Source: Cucumis sativus
Taxonomy: Eukaryota; Streptophyta; Magnoliopsida; Cucurbitales; Cucurbitaceae
Direction: 5' to 3'
Length of the DNA: 64,000 nucleotides
Assembly: GCF_000004075.3 (NCBI RefSeq)
Contig: NC_026660.2
Span: 9,052,001 to 9,116,000, forward strand
Shown here: piece by piece, positions 1-10,402 of the stretch
How positions within the stretch are numbered: position 1 is the first letter of the stretch
Layout: the number at the start of each line of letters is the position of its first letter
Made by a program: the position numbers and the translations under genes
Notes under the pieces: model-generated
Seen by the model: only the letters and a program-made list of their open reading frames with translations
Told to the model about the DNA's origin: nothing
Database searches by the model: none

Positions 1-110
1 AGTGACATAAGTCTATCAGAATCTATTATTGATAGAATCTGAAATTTTGCTATATGTTGTAAATATTTGGTCAATTTGTTATTTTTGACAATTCTCCAAT
101 TACAATTTCA
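1..110. repeat. MITE-like dispersed repeat, right half (copy A)
   Basis: This matches the right half of the repeats at 5605-5815 and 21638-21837. Shared landmarks, in order, are TCTATTATTGATAGAAT, then GTAAATATTT, then a TTTG(T/C)TATTTTT end followed by ACAAT. The left half lies outside the window. The family is non-coding and AT-rich, with TCTATC/GATAGA palindromic words. Confidence 0.6.
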
Positions 111-124
111 ATTCAATAATTTTG

Positions 125-425
125 AAGTTTCAATCTGGTCCCTATGGTACGTGCTTAATTGTAATTACGCCCCACATTTAGGTTTAAAATTTGGTCTCTA
201 TGGTTTGGTTATACCACACAAGCCATTCCTACTTTTAAGTTCTACCAATGTGGCGTAACATCTATTTATGTGGTAATGAGTTATTTGTTTCTAGATGGCT
301 TATATGTTAGCTTAATATTAGAGTTTAGGCCAATTAAAAAAAGTAAGAGAAGAAGAGCGAGTATCATTAGGGCCAATTTTTGAAGTTTAACCAAACCATA
401 GAGTATCAAACTGAAATTATAAAAT
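125..425. repeat. Possible MITE with imperfect terminal inverted repeats
   Basis: A segment near 127-150 (containing CTGGTCCCTATGGT) is an imperfect inverted match to a segment near 395-420 (containing ACCATAGAGTATCAAACTG). No ORF of interest lies between. The layout is that of a small foldback element; no target duplication was identified, so the class is open. Confidence 0.35.
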
Positions 426-1061
426 ATACAAACCCAATTGATAATTTAGTGAACACTTTTTTAGATAAGAAATAACTTCCAATAAAGGAATGTAAAAGAG
501 GAAGAAGATGAGAAGTTAATAGATCCTTCCATTATGCGGCTGCAGGTAATTATAGACTCTTGAAGACAATGAGGAAAAAAAGTTCTTGTAATAAATATTA
601 TTTAGTAAATTCCTAAAAAAGTTGTCCTAAAGGAACGATGAATGTTACAAGTCTTCATATATGATTGAATTAGGGGCAAGGGTCCTAAAGCCAACAATCT
701 GGTATTTAGTACAAAAAAGAACACCAATTATTCATAAATGGCTTGCAACTTGAACTTCGCGAGTTCTCCTCAAAGGAAAACTAAACGGGTAACTGGTAGA
801 CACAGTAGTTACTTTGGCAGTAAAATTCCCATAATTTGGGCAGTGGTGTCAAGCTAGCAACTTCTACGAGGAAGGTGGTGCAAAGGGTAGACAAATGGAG
901 GATGAAAAGGGTCCAAATAACCATAAATAAGCTTTAAAAAAAAGGGGTCTGGTTACTACCGAGTCTAAGGTCCCCCACTGATTCTACCTTAGAGAGTTTA
1001 GGGACCAAAAACCTGTTAAAATTAATCTAGTTCTTGTTTCTTCTAAATTGTGCGAGTAAAA

Positions 1062-1208
1062 GAATTGTTCTTCTCTCTCTTTAGTTGTGTTGTGAGGGTC
1101 ATTTCCAAGCGAATAAACAACTGGTTCTAAAGAGAAAATTGTTCCTCTTTCTCTTTAGTTGTGTTGTGAGGGTCATTTCCAAGCAATAAGCAACTGTTTC
1201 TAAAACAC
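1062..1208. repeat. Two-copy tandem repeat of about 75 bp
   Basis: Two adjacent units, about 1062-1138 and 1139-1208, share TTAGTTGTGTTGTGAGGGTC and the following ATTTCCAAGC, with small indels between them. The tandem lies downstream of the minus-strand MAM33-like gene. No coding potential is seen in it. Confidence 0.8.
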
Positions 1209-1622
1209 AGCCTACACTACATTTTCTCGGCCGACTGAGCTCTCAAAGAACAATGTCAAAGATTTTTTATATCCATGGTGTCTGGGACAAATTATGGACA
1301 CCTTAACTAATCGCTACAGCATTTCAGCGTGAAGAAAAGTTGTAGAATTTTAGTTCCTAGAATGTTAAACAATGTCAAAGAAATTAAGTCAAAGGTGATC
1401 CATATTCACCATCTCATGTCATAACAGCATCAGTACTTTCAAAGTGTATCCTAGGGACCAATGTCAATAACCGAAAATTATATAGCCAGGTCACGGTTAC
1501 GGTTTGAAATCAGTAAACATAGAGAACTCATGGATTTCTAACTTCTCAAAGATACAATCAAACACAAATGGCTATGCTCAATGTTAACTTTTGCGACTGT
1601 TGGAGTTGCCAAATAGTAGTAC

Positions 1623-2183
1623 CTGAACGAAGGGCCTCTATAAACAGAAGGTCCCAAACAATCAGAAGATGGAAGATAATAGGCATTGTAGAGTTCGAAA
1701 GGAGACCCGCCATGACCGTTCTCTGAAACCCCACAATCAAACTGCAAAAGAGAGCTAACTCCAGGCTTACTCACACAAATCTTCATCAAAATGTCCCTCG
1801 GAAAAGCCCCTTCATATCCCAATCTGAGAGGACCCAATAGAGCAGAAATCACAACCTCCTCACCGGAATCCAATTTTCGCCGCAACACCACGTCTTGTGA
1901 CTTGAGCGAGTCATGTTCCACAGTGAAATCACTGGAAGTACTATTGTTCTCATAGTTCTGCGAATGAAAAATGGGAAAAGAAGAAATGGGAAATCAGAGA
2001 CGATGAAGAGGGGGATTGATTAAGAAGGGGTTTTAATGGTGGAATGGAAGCGAGGAAATTAAAGAGGACCTGACATGGGGTTGAAGAAAGCTCGTGGGTT
2101 ATCTCGGATTGCAAGATCTTGAGAAGGTTGAGATCATGGAAGGCTTTCCGAGCTTTGCGAAAAATTTGAGTAGCCCTCGCCAT
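1623..2183 (-). CDS. Mitochondrial glycoprotein (MAM33/p32) family protein, 3' end not found
   Basis: Two exons can be read on the minus strand: 2183-2070 (38 codons, starting MARATQIFRKARKAFHDL) and 1957-1623 (111 codons plus 2 bases), separated by a 112-bp GT/AG intron. Exon 2 ends at a good donor (TTCAG|GTACTA) in phase 2, so a further exon is expected. Exon 2 carries family-typical segments: VVLRRKLDSGEEVVISALL, PRDILMKICVSKPG, LLQFDCGVSENG, and YRGPSF at its end. Proteins of this family are acidic, trimeric mitochondrial-matrix proteins of the MAM33/p32 type. The C-terminal helices that close the fold, normally about 50-60 residues after the GPxF motif, are not found downstream in good frame. 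The gene may have a distant last exon, or may be truncated. An alternative is read-through of the donor to a stop at 1538, which gives an unrelated tail and looks wrong. Confidence 0.65.
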
Positions 2184-2189
2184 TATTCT

Positions 2190-4426
2190 ACTGTCCCTTC
2201 GTCTTCTTCTCCCACCGCTGCCCTCTCTCAGTTTCTAACATCCTTTTACTTGGTTTAAAACTATCATGACCGCCATCTTTTTTAGTTCTAACTAATCATA
2301 ATGCCCACCTCTCGCCTTCTAATGCTTACTTAAATATTACTACAAAATATTGGCATGTGTTCAAAGGTATGTTGGTGTTGTGTTGATGACAAAAGGAAGA
2401 GAAATAACCTCCAAACAAGAGATATTAGGCGTTTAGGACTTATCAAAATGTTTAGATGTTATTTTCAAGGTGTTTTGGGCAGTTAAGGCTTGATGTTAAG
2501 CGAAAAGAACCTCTAATGGAGTGTCATTGGGCGTTTAAGACTATGGTTAAGAGGCTATCATGTGCTATGACAGAAACCAAGTGAGCGAGAAGCATGGTGA
2601 AGGCGAGATGACTTAGAGATTAGGAAGGGGCTTTGGGTGTTTAAGGTTGGCGAGAAAGAATCATCATAAAGATTAGTATGCGTTTGGAGTTTGTCACATG
2701 ATTTCACACAAGGCTATGTGTCAAGAGGTTAGTTGAGCGATCAAGAGAAGGCGAGAAGGTCATTTCTCGGGTGAATCTAAGCAAGGTGCATTCCAAGTTG
2801 TTTAAAAGCATGAGTTTAAATAAAATGGTTTCAAAGAGAAAATCATGGTACTCTATATATCGAGTTCTCAATGGTCAATGTGCACAGTTAGGGGTATAGA
2901 GCTACGTTGATCACTTAGCCGCTACCATCAAGTCCAGGCAAGATAGTAAGACCAAAGGTGCTCTGCTAGTTTGATCGAGTTTTGGTAAGATAATAAGATC
3001 GAAAATGCTTTGCTATCTTGACTGAGTTTTCTTTGGTATAGAGTATATAGAGATAAGTATTTCGAAACATAGGCAGTGTTTAGTTTAAAGAAATGTTAAG
3101 ATTATATGTTTATGTATAATTTATAAATGGTTTACGAAAAGATTAAATTGTATTTGCTTTACAGTATGTTTTACAAAATAATCATCACTCATTGGGTTTT
3201 TTAGCTCACCCTTTCCAAATGTTTTCCCTCTTTCCAGGTACAGATTGTGGTTCTTCGCATGCTGAACTTAGTGCTGCCAAACCAACTTAGTATTTGGATA
3301 TAATTAATTAAGAAAAATTAGATACAAATCATCTTTTAGCTTTAAGTATTTGAATCCTAAAAGGCAATCAAGTATGGCAAAGGCACCAATAGGTTGTCGC
3401 CTTAAATCTGAAGTTAACAAATGCTTTGGATCGCCTCGACGTGTTAATTACCCTTGCTTTACACTTAATTAGTTAGACATTCTTGCATCTCATCGCCTAG
3501 GCACATGAGTTCATATTTCATTTCATTCCACCACTATTTCCACCTTGTTGCTCCATCGCACTTAGTGTAAATATATAGGGTAACATTATACTATGCATAT
3601 AAATTTATCATGTACAGATAATACATGATTTTAGAACGCAACATTGACCTATTAGGATCGCTAATTTCTTGTGTTAGATCCTGGCTTACCTAGGAAACCT
3701 CTATCTTCACTTACACTTGGGCAAGGGCAAAAGAGAGGAAAACTTGAACTAAAAACGATGAATCAATGAGGTTATCAACGTGTAGGTAAGATTGTGTTCC
3801 TTTTATCGCATGGCCCTAGCATAGTCGCATACTTAAAGCCTAACAGCACAAATTCACAAATTGACGTTGTAATTACGCAGCAAACCAGAAGGCTTATGGC
3901 AAAGACAAACAAAGCAAAAAGACTAGGTGAGCTAAAGGTAAGGACCATGCGCTTAAGGGTGAGTTGATAAGCATGAGACATTGAGGGATTATAAAATAAT
4001 AGACATAAAAGACAAAATAACAGCGCATGAGCCACATTAAAAATAACAGGGGTTTTAACTCATATAACCTAAATATATAGGCTCAATTACATAAGAAGTT
4101 TAAATAAAAGGCAAATTGAGCTTCAAATTTACACAAAAGTAAGACTAAAGGACCAACACTAGCCATCATTATGATTACTAGTAGAATCTCTTACCTCGAG
4201 ATTAGCTAAACTGAAACTATTCCTATCAGCGACAGTAAAGCTTTCCAAAGGCAAATCCTAAACATAAATAAGAAGATTAAATTATTACTTTGACAACCAT
4301 ATCAAACCATTAATTACTCAGCTTATAAACTTACCAACGAAGGAGGTTGAAACCAATTCAACCTTGGTTGGGAGAAATTCACAGCACAAATCCTCCAACA
4401 AATTTAACCAAACCTTCAAGTAAAAT
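2190..4426. other. Intergenic stretch with LTR-like debris
   Basis: No convincing gene was found. Around 3180-3270 the plus strand reads like the 3' part of plant Ty3/gypsy LTRs: a 'TCACTCATTGGGTTTT' box followed by TTAGCTCACCC and a short C/T-rich stretch. A similar arrangement exists on the minus strand near 23990-24070. The minus-strand ORF at 3775-4035 has no recognisable domain. Confidence 0.35.
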
Positions 4427-4434
4427 ATTCCAAC

Positions 4435-5236
4435 CAAGGGCGGATCCATTAAGGGGTCACGTGCCCCCTTTACATTATCGGTTTTTGTATTTTAATATTA
4501 ATTTTGAAGTGTTAGATTACAATATTTATTAAATTTACCTTAATGTTGCTTAATTTCTGCTTCTGCTGTAGTGGTTGTGCCCCTCCTGCACAACCCTTTC
4601 GTTGTAAGTTCAAATCTCGTATGCTACAATTATTTTTACGAAATAGTTTTTATTCTAAATATCAATAATTTTCTTTTCTCAAATATCAAAATTCTTTATA
4701 AATTGTCACGAAATAGTTTTTATTTCAAGCATTAATAATTTTTTTCCTCAAATTTCAATAATTTCAATAATTTTCTTTTTCCAAATATCAAATTTGGTCC
4801 TTAATTTCAATGATTTCTTAAAAGAAAGATAATTTGATTTCCTAAAAGGAAGATAATTTTTTTAAAAAAAGAAAAAAAACTATCTAAGATAAAACCCTAA
4901 CTTATTTCATAGTCCTCATTTGTTATATAACAAAGTTGTTTAAAAAATGAACAAAGTCAGTGATCCAAACTTCCACTCTCTCAACAATATCTCAGGCAAA
5001 ATGTATTAATCTTTCTTTTTTCTTTTTTCTTTTCTTTTTTTTTACGATAATTTTAAATTCACATATTTGGATTACAAAAAATCATGTGAAAATTATCGGT
5101 ATTTCTTTATTGCTACAAATGTAGTGAATGTTTCGAATCATTAGTGAAACGTCGTGATAGTTTTAAAAATATTTTTAGTGTATTTATTATACAGTGCCCG
5201 GTGCCCCTCTATATAAAATTTATGGATCTGCCACTG
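4435..5236. mobile_element. Non-autonomous hAT-type DNA transposon with 8-bp target duplication
   Basis: The left end reads CAAGGGCGGATCCAT (4435) and the reverse complement of the right end reads CAGTGGCAGATCCAT, giving 15-bp imperfect terminal inverted repeats. Both ends are followed internally by a GTGCCCC block. The flanks are a perfect 8-bp duplication, ATTCCAAC, at 4427-4434 and 5237-5244. Eight-bp duplications and CA(G)GGG-type ends are the rule for hAT elements. The 802-bp interior is AT-rich without a transposase ORF, so movement would need enzyme supplied in trans. Related single ends occur near 6285-6318 and 29035-29085. Confidence 0.8.
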
Positions 5237-5604
5237 ATTCCAACCTAAACTATTTTGGAGAAAAATAGATATTTGATGGGAGTACCATACCCAATGAAAA
5301 GCTTACCAAAATTCTCCTTAAATATGGCTCCAAAAGCAAATGGCTAAAGAACAAATGAGGGGACAGCTCGAGTGTGAACCTGCAGAGCTGGGTGAAAAGG
5401 ATCAGCTAAGATGAAACCACGTTGAAGGCTTGTGGCGTGGACCGCATTAAGCTCCAACTGAAACCGAGAGATGGAGAAAGACGATAACGATCAGAGGAAG
5501 CCAGAGGAGATCAAATGGAGACAAGACGAGACAAAACTTTATGCACAGCGACTCACGAGCGGATGAAGACGAGATGTTTGGCTTCTATCGGATGTTCGAC
5601 CTTT

Positions 5605-5815
5605 ATTTTAAAAATAGCAAAATAAATTAAAATATTTATAAGCTATAACAAAATTTTGGATTCTGTCGACGATAGAAACTGATAAACTTTTATCATTGTC
5701 TATCATTGCCACCGATAGAAGCGTATTGGTGTCTATCAATGTCTATTATTAATAGAATATGAAATTTTACTATATGTTGTAAATATTTTTGTCAAATTTG
5801 TTATTTTTTTACAAT
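5605..5815. repeat. MITE-like dispersed repeat (copy B)
   Basis: Begins near AAAAATAGCAAAATAAATTA and ends near GTCAAATTTGTTATTTTT; these ends are roughly inverted relative to each other (ATAGCAAA versus TTTGTTAT). Inside are several TCTATC/GATAGA words. Copies lie at 1-110 (partial) and 21638-21837; a more decayed match may lie near 55040-55130. Confidence 0.65.
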
Positions 5816-6261
5816 ATGATTAAATCAAATGTAAAATGTAAAATTAAATATATTTTAACAATGAATTTGCAAACACACAATTAAGTTACATATATGATTA
5901 AAATAGAGCACCTACATTTCTTTTAACTTTATATTTAAATTAAAGGAAAATGAATGATGGTGGTGAGAAGATAAACGATGAATACACAAACTACATACAT
6001 ATGACAAAATACCAAAATTAAAATACTCACCATATTTGAATGAGATTCTAAATACCTCAAAACTATAGAGAAGATTCAAGTGGATCTTTAACATGAATCA
6101 AAACCAATTTTTACAAAATCTTCAAAGTGGGCTGATAACTTATTATAAAATAAAAAATAATAATAACAATGAAGCAAAACAAGAGAATGAAGAGAAGTGA
6201 GAAAGGAAAAAATAACAATTGAACTCAAAAGGCACCATACACCTATATTCATAGGAGATGG

Positions 6262-6430
6262 TATAAGTTACACAATGACCGATGCCTCCTATATAAAATT
6301 TCTAGATTCGCCACTGTTTGATAATATAATCATCATGAGTTGGCTTAATGATAAAAAAAATGAATGACATCTAGAGGTTATGAATTTGATCCACGATGAC
6401 CACCTCCGTAGAAATTAAGCTAAAACTGAT
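6262..6430. repeat. Isolated hAT-like right end and possible SINE-like fragment
   Basis: At 6285-6318 the sequence CTCCTATATAAAATTT then GATTCGCCACTG copies the right terminus of the hAT element at 4435-5236, without a recognisable left partner. Directly after it, 6335-6425 has an A-box-like TGGCTTAATGAT and a B-box-like GGTTATGAATTTGATCC, the layout of a tRNA-derived SINE or of a similar internal repeat. The second call is tentative. Confidence 0.35.
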
Positions 6431-6867
6431 AGGGAGAGTGACGAATATACAAAAAATATATATATATTTGACAATATGCTAAAAGTTAATTTGAAATTTG
6501 GAGATACACATTATTAGGGAATTGAATAAGGGTTTAGGGTGGGCTTACTTTGAGAGAAAATTAGTTTTATATGGTGCTTCGTTTTTCGCAAAACATATTA
6601 TAATAATATATGAAATCTGGAATCGTAGAGTTACAGTTTTGGATCACACACCATTTTAAATATTTTGGTCGTGGAAAACGCTACTTTTATATTTCTTCAT
6701 TTCTCATTTTGTTTTTCTTATAATATTATCTAATTCATTTTCCTTCACATTACAAACTGTTTATTGCATTATCTCATTTTTGTTCATTATTCAATAATCA
6801 GTACATACCTTCTTCTATTTAATATGAATCCATCAAGTAGAAAGAAAAAATATATGAAGTTACTACA

Positions 6868-8388
6868 GAGGTGGATGTGTTTAGTCTCTTCTCTTTGACT
6901 TTGTTGGAGTTGAAGAACCATCCACTTCCATGCCTTTGCCTCCCTAACAATCGACAATTTATTAATCACTTTCTTCTCTCACCACTCCCACGTTCTATCT
7001 ACTTCCTTATTTCCTTCATCTTCTTCCTCTTCTACTCTGCTTTCCTTTTAATTGTTTCTATTATTGGGTTTTTGTTGCTTCAGCTTTAGGGCTTTCAATT
7101 CCAATTTCTCACTCTCTACTTGAACTGAAACAGAGTTTGAAAGAAATGTCTACTTTTTCTTACCTCTCTACTGCTACATCACTCTCCAATATCCCCAGAA
7201 TGCTTCCTCCAATGGGGAATCTTCATCTCCCATCCTCCCAATTTTTCCCTAACTTCAATTTCAATACCAAGACGTCTCTTTTCACTCTATTCACATCCAC
7301 CCACAAGCCCCAACTGCGTTACAAATCTCGCCCAAGGGCCTCCGTTCAATGTCTTTTCACAGGCATTGTTGAAGAAATTGGCCATGTTAAAAACTTGGGT
7401 ATTGATGAAAATGGGGGATTCGATTTAGAAATTAATGCAAGAACTGTTCTTGAAGGTGTTAACCTTGGAGATAGCATTGCTGTCAATGGAACTTGTCTTA
7501 CTGTCACTGCTTTTGACCACCAACTATCTGAATTCAAGGTGGGGTTGGCGCCTGAGACGCTCAGGAAGACTTCATTGGTGGAACTCTCGCCTGGTTCACC
7601 TGTGAACTTGGAGAGGGCGGTTCAACCAATCAGCCGAATGGGTGGCCATTTTGTGCAGGGGCATGTGGATGGGACTGGGGAGATAATATCAATGGATCCT
7701 GAAGGGGATTCCTTGTGGATTAAGGTGAAGACATCAGAGGCTTTGCTGAATTACATTGTACCGAAGGGATTTATTGCTGTGGATGGGGCTAGCTTGACTG
7801 TGGTAGATGTTTTTGATGATGAGAAGGCTTTTAACTTCATGTTGGTTGCTTATACTCAGACAAATGTGGTCATTCCATTGAAGAAAGTTGGACATTTGGT
7901 GAATTTGGAGGTAGATATTCTTGGCAAGTATGTGCAAAGACTCCTCAGTAATGGTGCAGTCAAACCCATTGAGTCTCCATGATTACAAAGCCTGGAGGGA
8001 AAACAAAAGAGGTCTTAGTAGTTGCAATCTCAATGTTCTGCTGCATAAAGTTTTTCTCCTGCCTTGTTATGTTTTTAACCATCGTCAAATATGAGAATGG
8101 GAATGAGTTGATGATCTGAAGTTCTACTGTCTTATTGTCTTATTGTCTTATTGTCTCTGTTGTATTAAAACACTGTTAGACGAGGTGACTACTTGTATTG
8201 TGAAATTCAACCCTTTTTTCAGTGAAGTAATGCTTAAACCATTTCATGGGATTAGGGATGAATAAAGGGTTTGATGTTTTCTTGATAGAATCCAAACTAT
8301 ATTAAAATATAAAGGATCAAAGCTTAGGATATGAACCAAGTAATGTGAGGAACTTTTGCCCTCCCATTCGTGAGATCACTCAATAACT
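6868..8388 (+). repeat. Segmental duplication containing riboflavin synthase, copy 1
   Basis: This segment aligns in inverted orientation with about 57195-58705. Homology runs through part of the 5' leader, the whole CDS, the 3'UTR and about 400 bp downstream. The right limit is near 8388, where both copies still share CCCTCCC and GAGATCAC before diverging. The left limit is near 6868, after which the sequences are unrelated. The 3' region of this copy has three CTTATTGT units (about 8129-8157) where the other copy has one. Confidence 0.85.
7146..7982 (+). CDS. RIBC: Riboflavin synthase (alpha chain), plastid precursor, copy 1
   Basis: This 278-residue intronless protein catalyses the last step of riboflavin synthesis, the dismutation of two 6,7-dimethyl-8-ribityllumazine molecules. 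Residues 1-68 are Ser/Thr-rich and basic, as expected for a chloroplast transit peptide. The mature enzyme starts around LFTGIVEEIG (70-79), the counterpart of the bacterial MFTGIVEEIG N-terminus. Both lumazine-binding repeats are present: GDSIAVNGTCLTV (108-120), SRMGGHFVQGHVDGTG (163-178), GFIAVDGASLTVVDV (208-222), and the closing VNLEVDILGKYVQRLL (252-267). The ATG at 7146 is chosen because the inverted paralogue at 57594-58430 starts at the same place; the TTG nine bases upstream is not credible. The copies differ at 14 residues, 7 of them in the transit peptide. There is no frameshift or lost motif, so both are probably functional. Confidence 0.95.
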   Translation: MSTFSYLSTATSLSNIPRMLPPMGNLHLPSSQFFPNFNFNTKTSLFTLFTSTHKPQLRYKSRPRASVQCLFTGIVEEIGHVKNLGIDENGGFDLEINARTVLEGVNLGDSIAVNGTCLTVTAFDHQLSEFKVGLAPETLRKTSLVELSPGSPVNLERAVQPISRMGGHFVQGHVDGTGEIISMDPEGDSLWIKVKTSEALLNYIVPKGFIAVDGASLTVVDVFDDEKAFNFMLVAYTQTNVVIPLKKVGHLVNLEVDILGKYVQRLLSNGAVKPIESP

Positions 8389-8389
8389 A

Positions 8390-9778
8390 TGCAATTATTA
8401 GTATAGAATTTTAATCAGTAAAACTCTAAAGTTTAAATTATAAATTTATTTTTAGGAATTTGGGTTCCTAATTTTAAAAATTGTTTTCATTTGGTCTCGA
8501 GGCTTCAATGTTACCTTTATAATTGAATTTTTTTTAGTCATTGGTTCTAGAATGTTACCAATTTTACCTCAGGATTTAAATTTAGTTTAAAGTATATGTG
8601 AGTAATAACAATTTCACCTTTGATAAGTTAAACAGGTGCTAAGTATAGGGCAATCTTTTCTAATTTAAAATGAGTCCAATATTTTTAGAGTATTTGTGGT
8701 TTAGAATACTTTACAAACCATCGTGGGTTTACCTATTGATAAAAAAAGGAGACAATCTCGATATCTAACTAAAATGTTATGGATTCAAATATATGGTGTC
8801 ACACTTAATATAGTTAACCCGTCAACATTTATGTTTGGAGGGTCCTTGAACTGAGATCACATAAATCTTAAACTTCGGCTATTATAATCTTAGCATATTG
8901 ATCACACCATTGAAGGGGACTTACATGCTTAAGGTTTTATAAATAACTAGTCAAAATAAAATCTTTGTCCCAACGGAACATTCTTCAAAATTTTCCTTAA
9001 ACGGACACTTTTTTGTCATGTCAACCAAAAGAAGACATATTGAACAAATACAATATAAGATAAACAACAAACTCCCTCATGGGACCGACTTCCTTGATTT
9101 ATTCAGACATGCATAATGGAGGCACCCAACAACAAAAACAGAAGGAATCAACCCTAAATATAAGATAAACAATTTTTAACCAGTCACAATTATAGAAATT
9201 GAAATTGCAAAAAAAAAGAGCAAAAAGTAGGAAAAAAATTAACTAGGACAAACAACAACAAGGGGCGACAGACAAATACCCCAAACAAACTACTAACAAC
9301 AACAGGAAGAACTCCACTCACATGCTGGAGCAAAATTAGGTATGAACGGTTTGAAGAAGGGAGTCAATGGCAACTCGACAACTGGTGAGGCTAACAATAA
9401 CGTCGGTATAAACTTTCACTTGTTTCAATTTTATTCATTGAAGTAGTAAAACTACCTAAAATTATGTTCAAATTTGAGAATGGTAAAAACACGGACGTGA
9501 ATTTGCACGTGATAATGAACTAGGTTATCTCAAACTGAAGGTTTAAATTTAGGGGTGTTTGTACGGATGACCCATCCTTAAAGATGCTCTAGTTTTGTGA
9601 CCCTTGAAAATTGAAAACGTGATTTGTAACATTTCGAACCTTTTGTTTACGTTATATTAACTTTCTGAATCAATAACCTGTCGCGTGCACAACGAACCAT
9701 TTAGCCCGATTTGAACACCACATCGCGAGGCTGATAAAGTGCACGTACCACAATTCACAACTTGAGAGGAACACACTC
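8390..9778. other. Intergenic, no gene seen
   Basis: AT-rich sequence between the left riboflavin synthase copy and the next gene. Around 8400-8600 are words such as TTTAAATT, TTTAGG and TGGTTCTAGAATGTTACC seen in old dispersed repeats. No reading frame of interest or RNA gene was recognised. Confidence 0.4.
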
Positions 9779-10115
9779 TTAGGAGGAGTTTGAGGCGTGG
9801 AGTGAGTTATTATAATTTGTGATTATTATAGTCCGAGGTATAATAGTTTGTGGGTTATTATAGTGCAAATTATTATTGTTTGAGTTATTATAATCTATGT
9901 TTGGGGAAGTGAGAAACAGTGAAACGAGAGAGTGAAGAATAATGACATATAAGAGGGATGGTGGGTGAAAAATAGTGAAAGGGAGGAAGTGAAGAATAGT
10001 GAAAGGGAGAATTGAGGAATAGTGAAAGGAAGTAGCGAGGAATAGAAAAAATGAGAAAAAAAAAATAGAATAGTCATAATCCAAGGATTGTGATAATCTT
10101 TGGAGCAAACATGAA
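9779..10115. mobile_element. Tourist/PIF-Harbinger-like MITE, degenerate
   Basis: The left end follows a TTA (9779-9781) and reads GGAGGAGTTTGAGGCGTGGA then GTGAGTTATTATAAT, typical of Tourist-type MITEs (GGxGxGTTTGxGGCGT). The interior repeats TTATTATAAT and AGAATAGTGAAAGG-like words (for example 9960-10040). The right end, near TAATCTTTGGAGCAAAC, is a weak inverted match. A related left end lies at 14593-14640. Confidence 0.5.
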
Positions 10116-10354
10116 GTATGCTAAAATAACCTACTCGACTCCTTCATAATCTAGCAAGTATCCAAAGAATGGAATTAGCATCGTACATTCCAAGCCTGAT
10201 TGTGTTGATCATAAAATGATGTCGAATTTAAAGGTTTAATATCGCCATCACAGACACCTAATTGGGGCTGGATGGGCTAATTTTGGAGGGTCACAAAAGG
10301 GAAGCGTTGTCCTGTAATTTTCAACTCCTAATTTTCTTTCTTCTCCCACGCTGT

Positions 10355-10402
10355 CCGGTAATTAAAAGAAAGAAAGAAAGAAGAAGAAGAAGAAGAAGAG
10401 TT
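10355..10402. repeat. GAAA/GAA microsatellite
   Basis: A short run of GAAA units followed by AAG units lies about 1 kb upstream of the zinc-finger gene start. Purine-rich runs of this kind are common in plant promoters and 5' leaders. Confidence 0.7.

Noticed and set aside
490..580. Possible third exon of the MAM33-like gene on the minus strand
   Set aside because: The resemblance needs at least two frameshifts, so it is mentioned only as a weak trace and not annotated.
3775..4035. Minus-strand 86-residue ORF with hydrophobic segments
   Set aside because: No domain, no splice partners, and it lies in repeat-like DNA; hydrophobic runs are expected in AT-rich frames.
4560..4630. tRNA-like text with AGTGGTTGTGC and GTTCAAATC words
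   Set aside because: No cloverleaf can be folded, and it lies inside the hAT element.
6871..7089. A 72-residue ORF upstream of riboflavin synthase that is also readable in the inverted copy, suggesting a conserved upstream peptide
   Set aside because: The similarity follows from DNA-level duplication. The second copy lacks an ATG at the same place, and the stretch probably lies in a leader intron.
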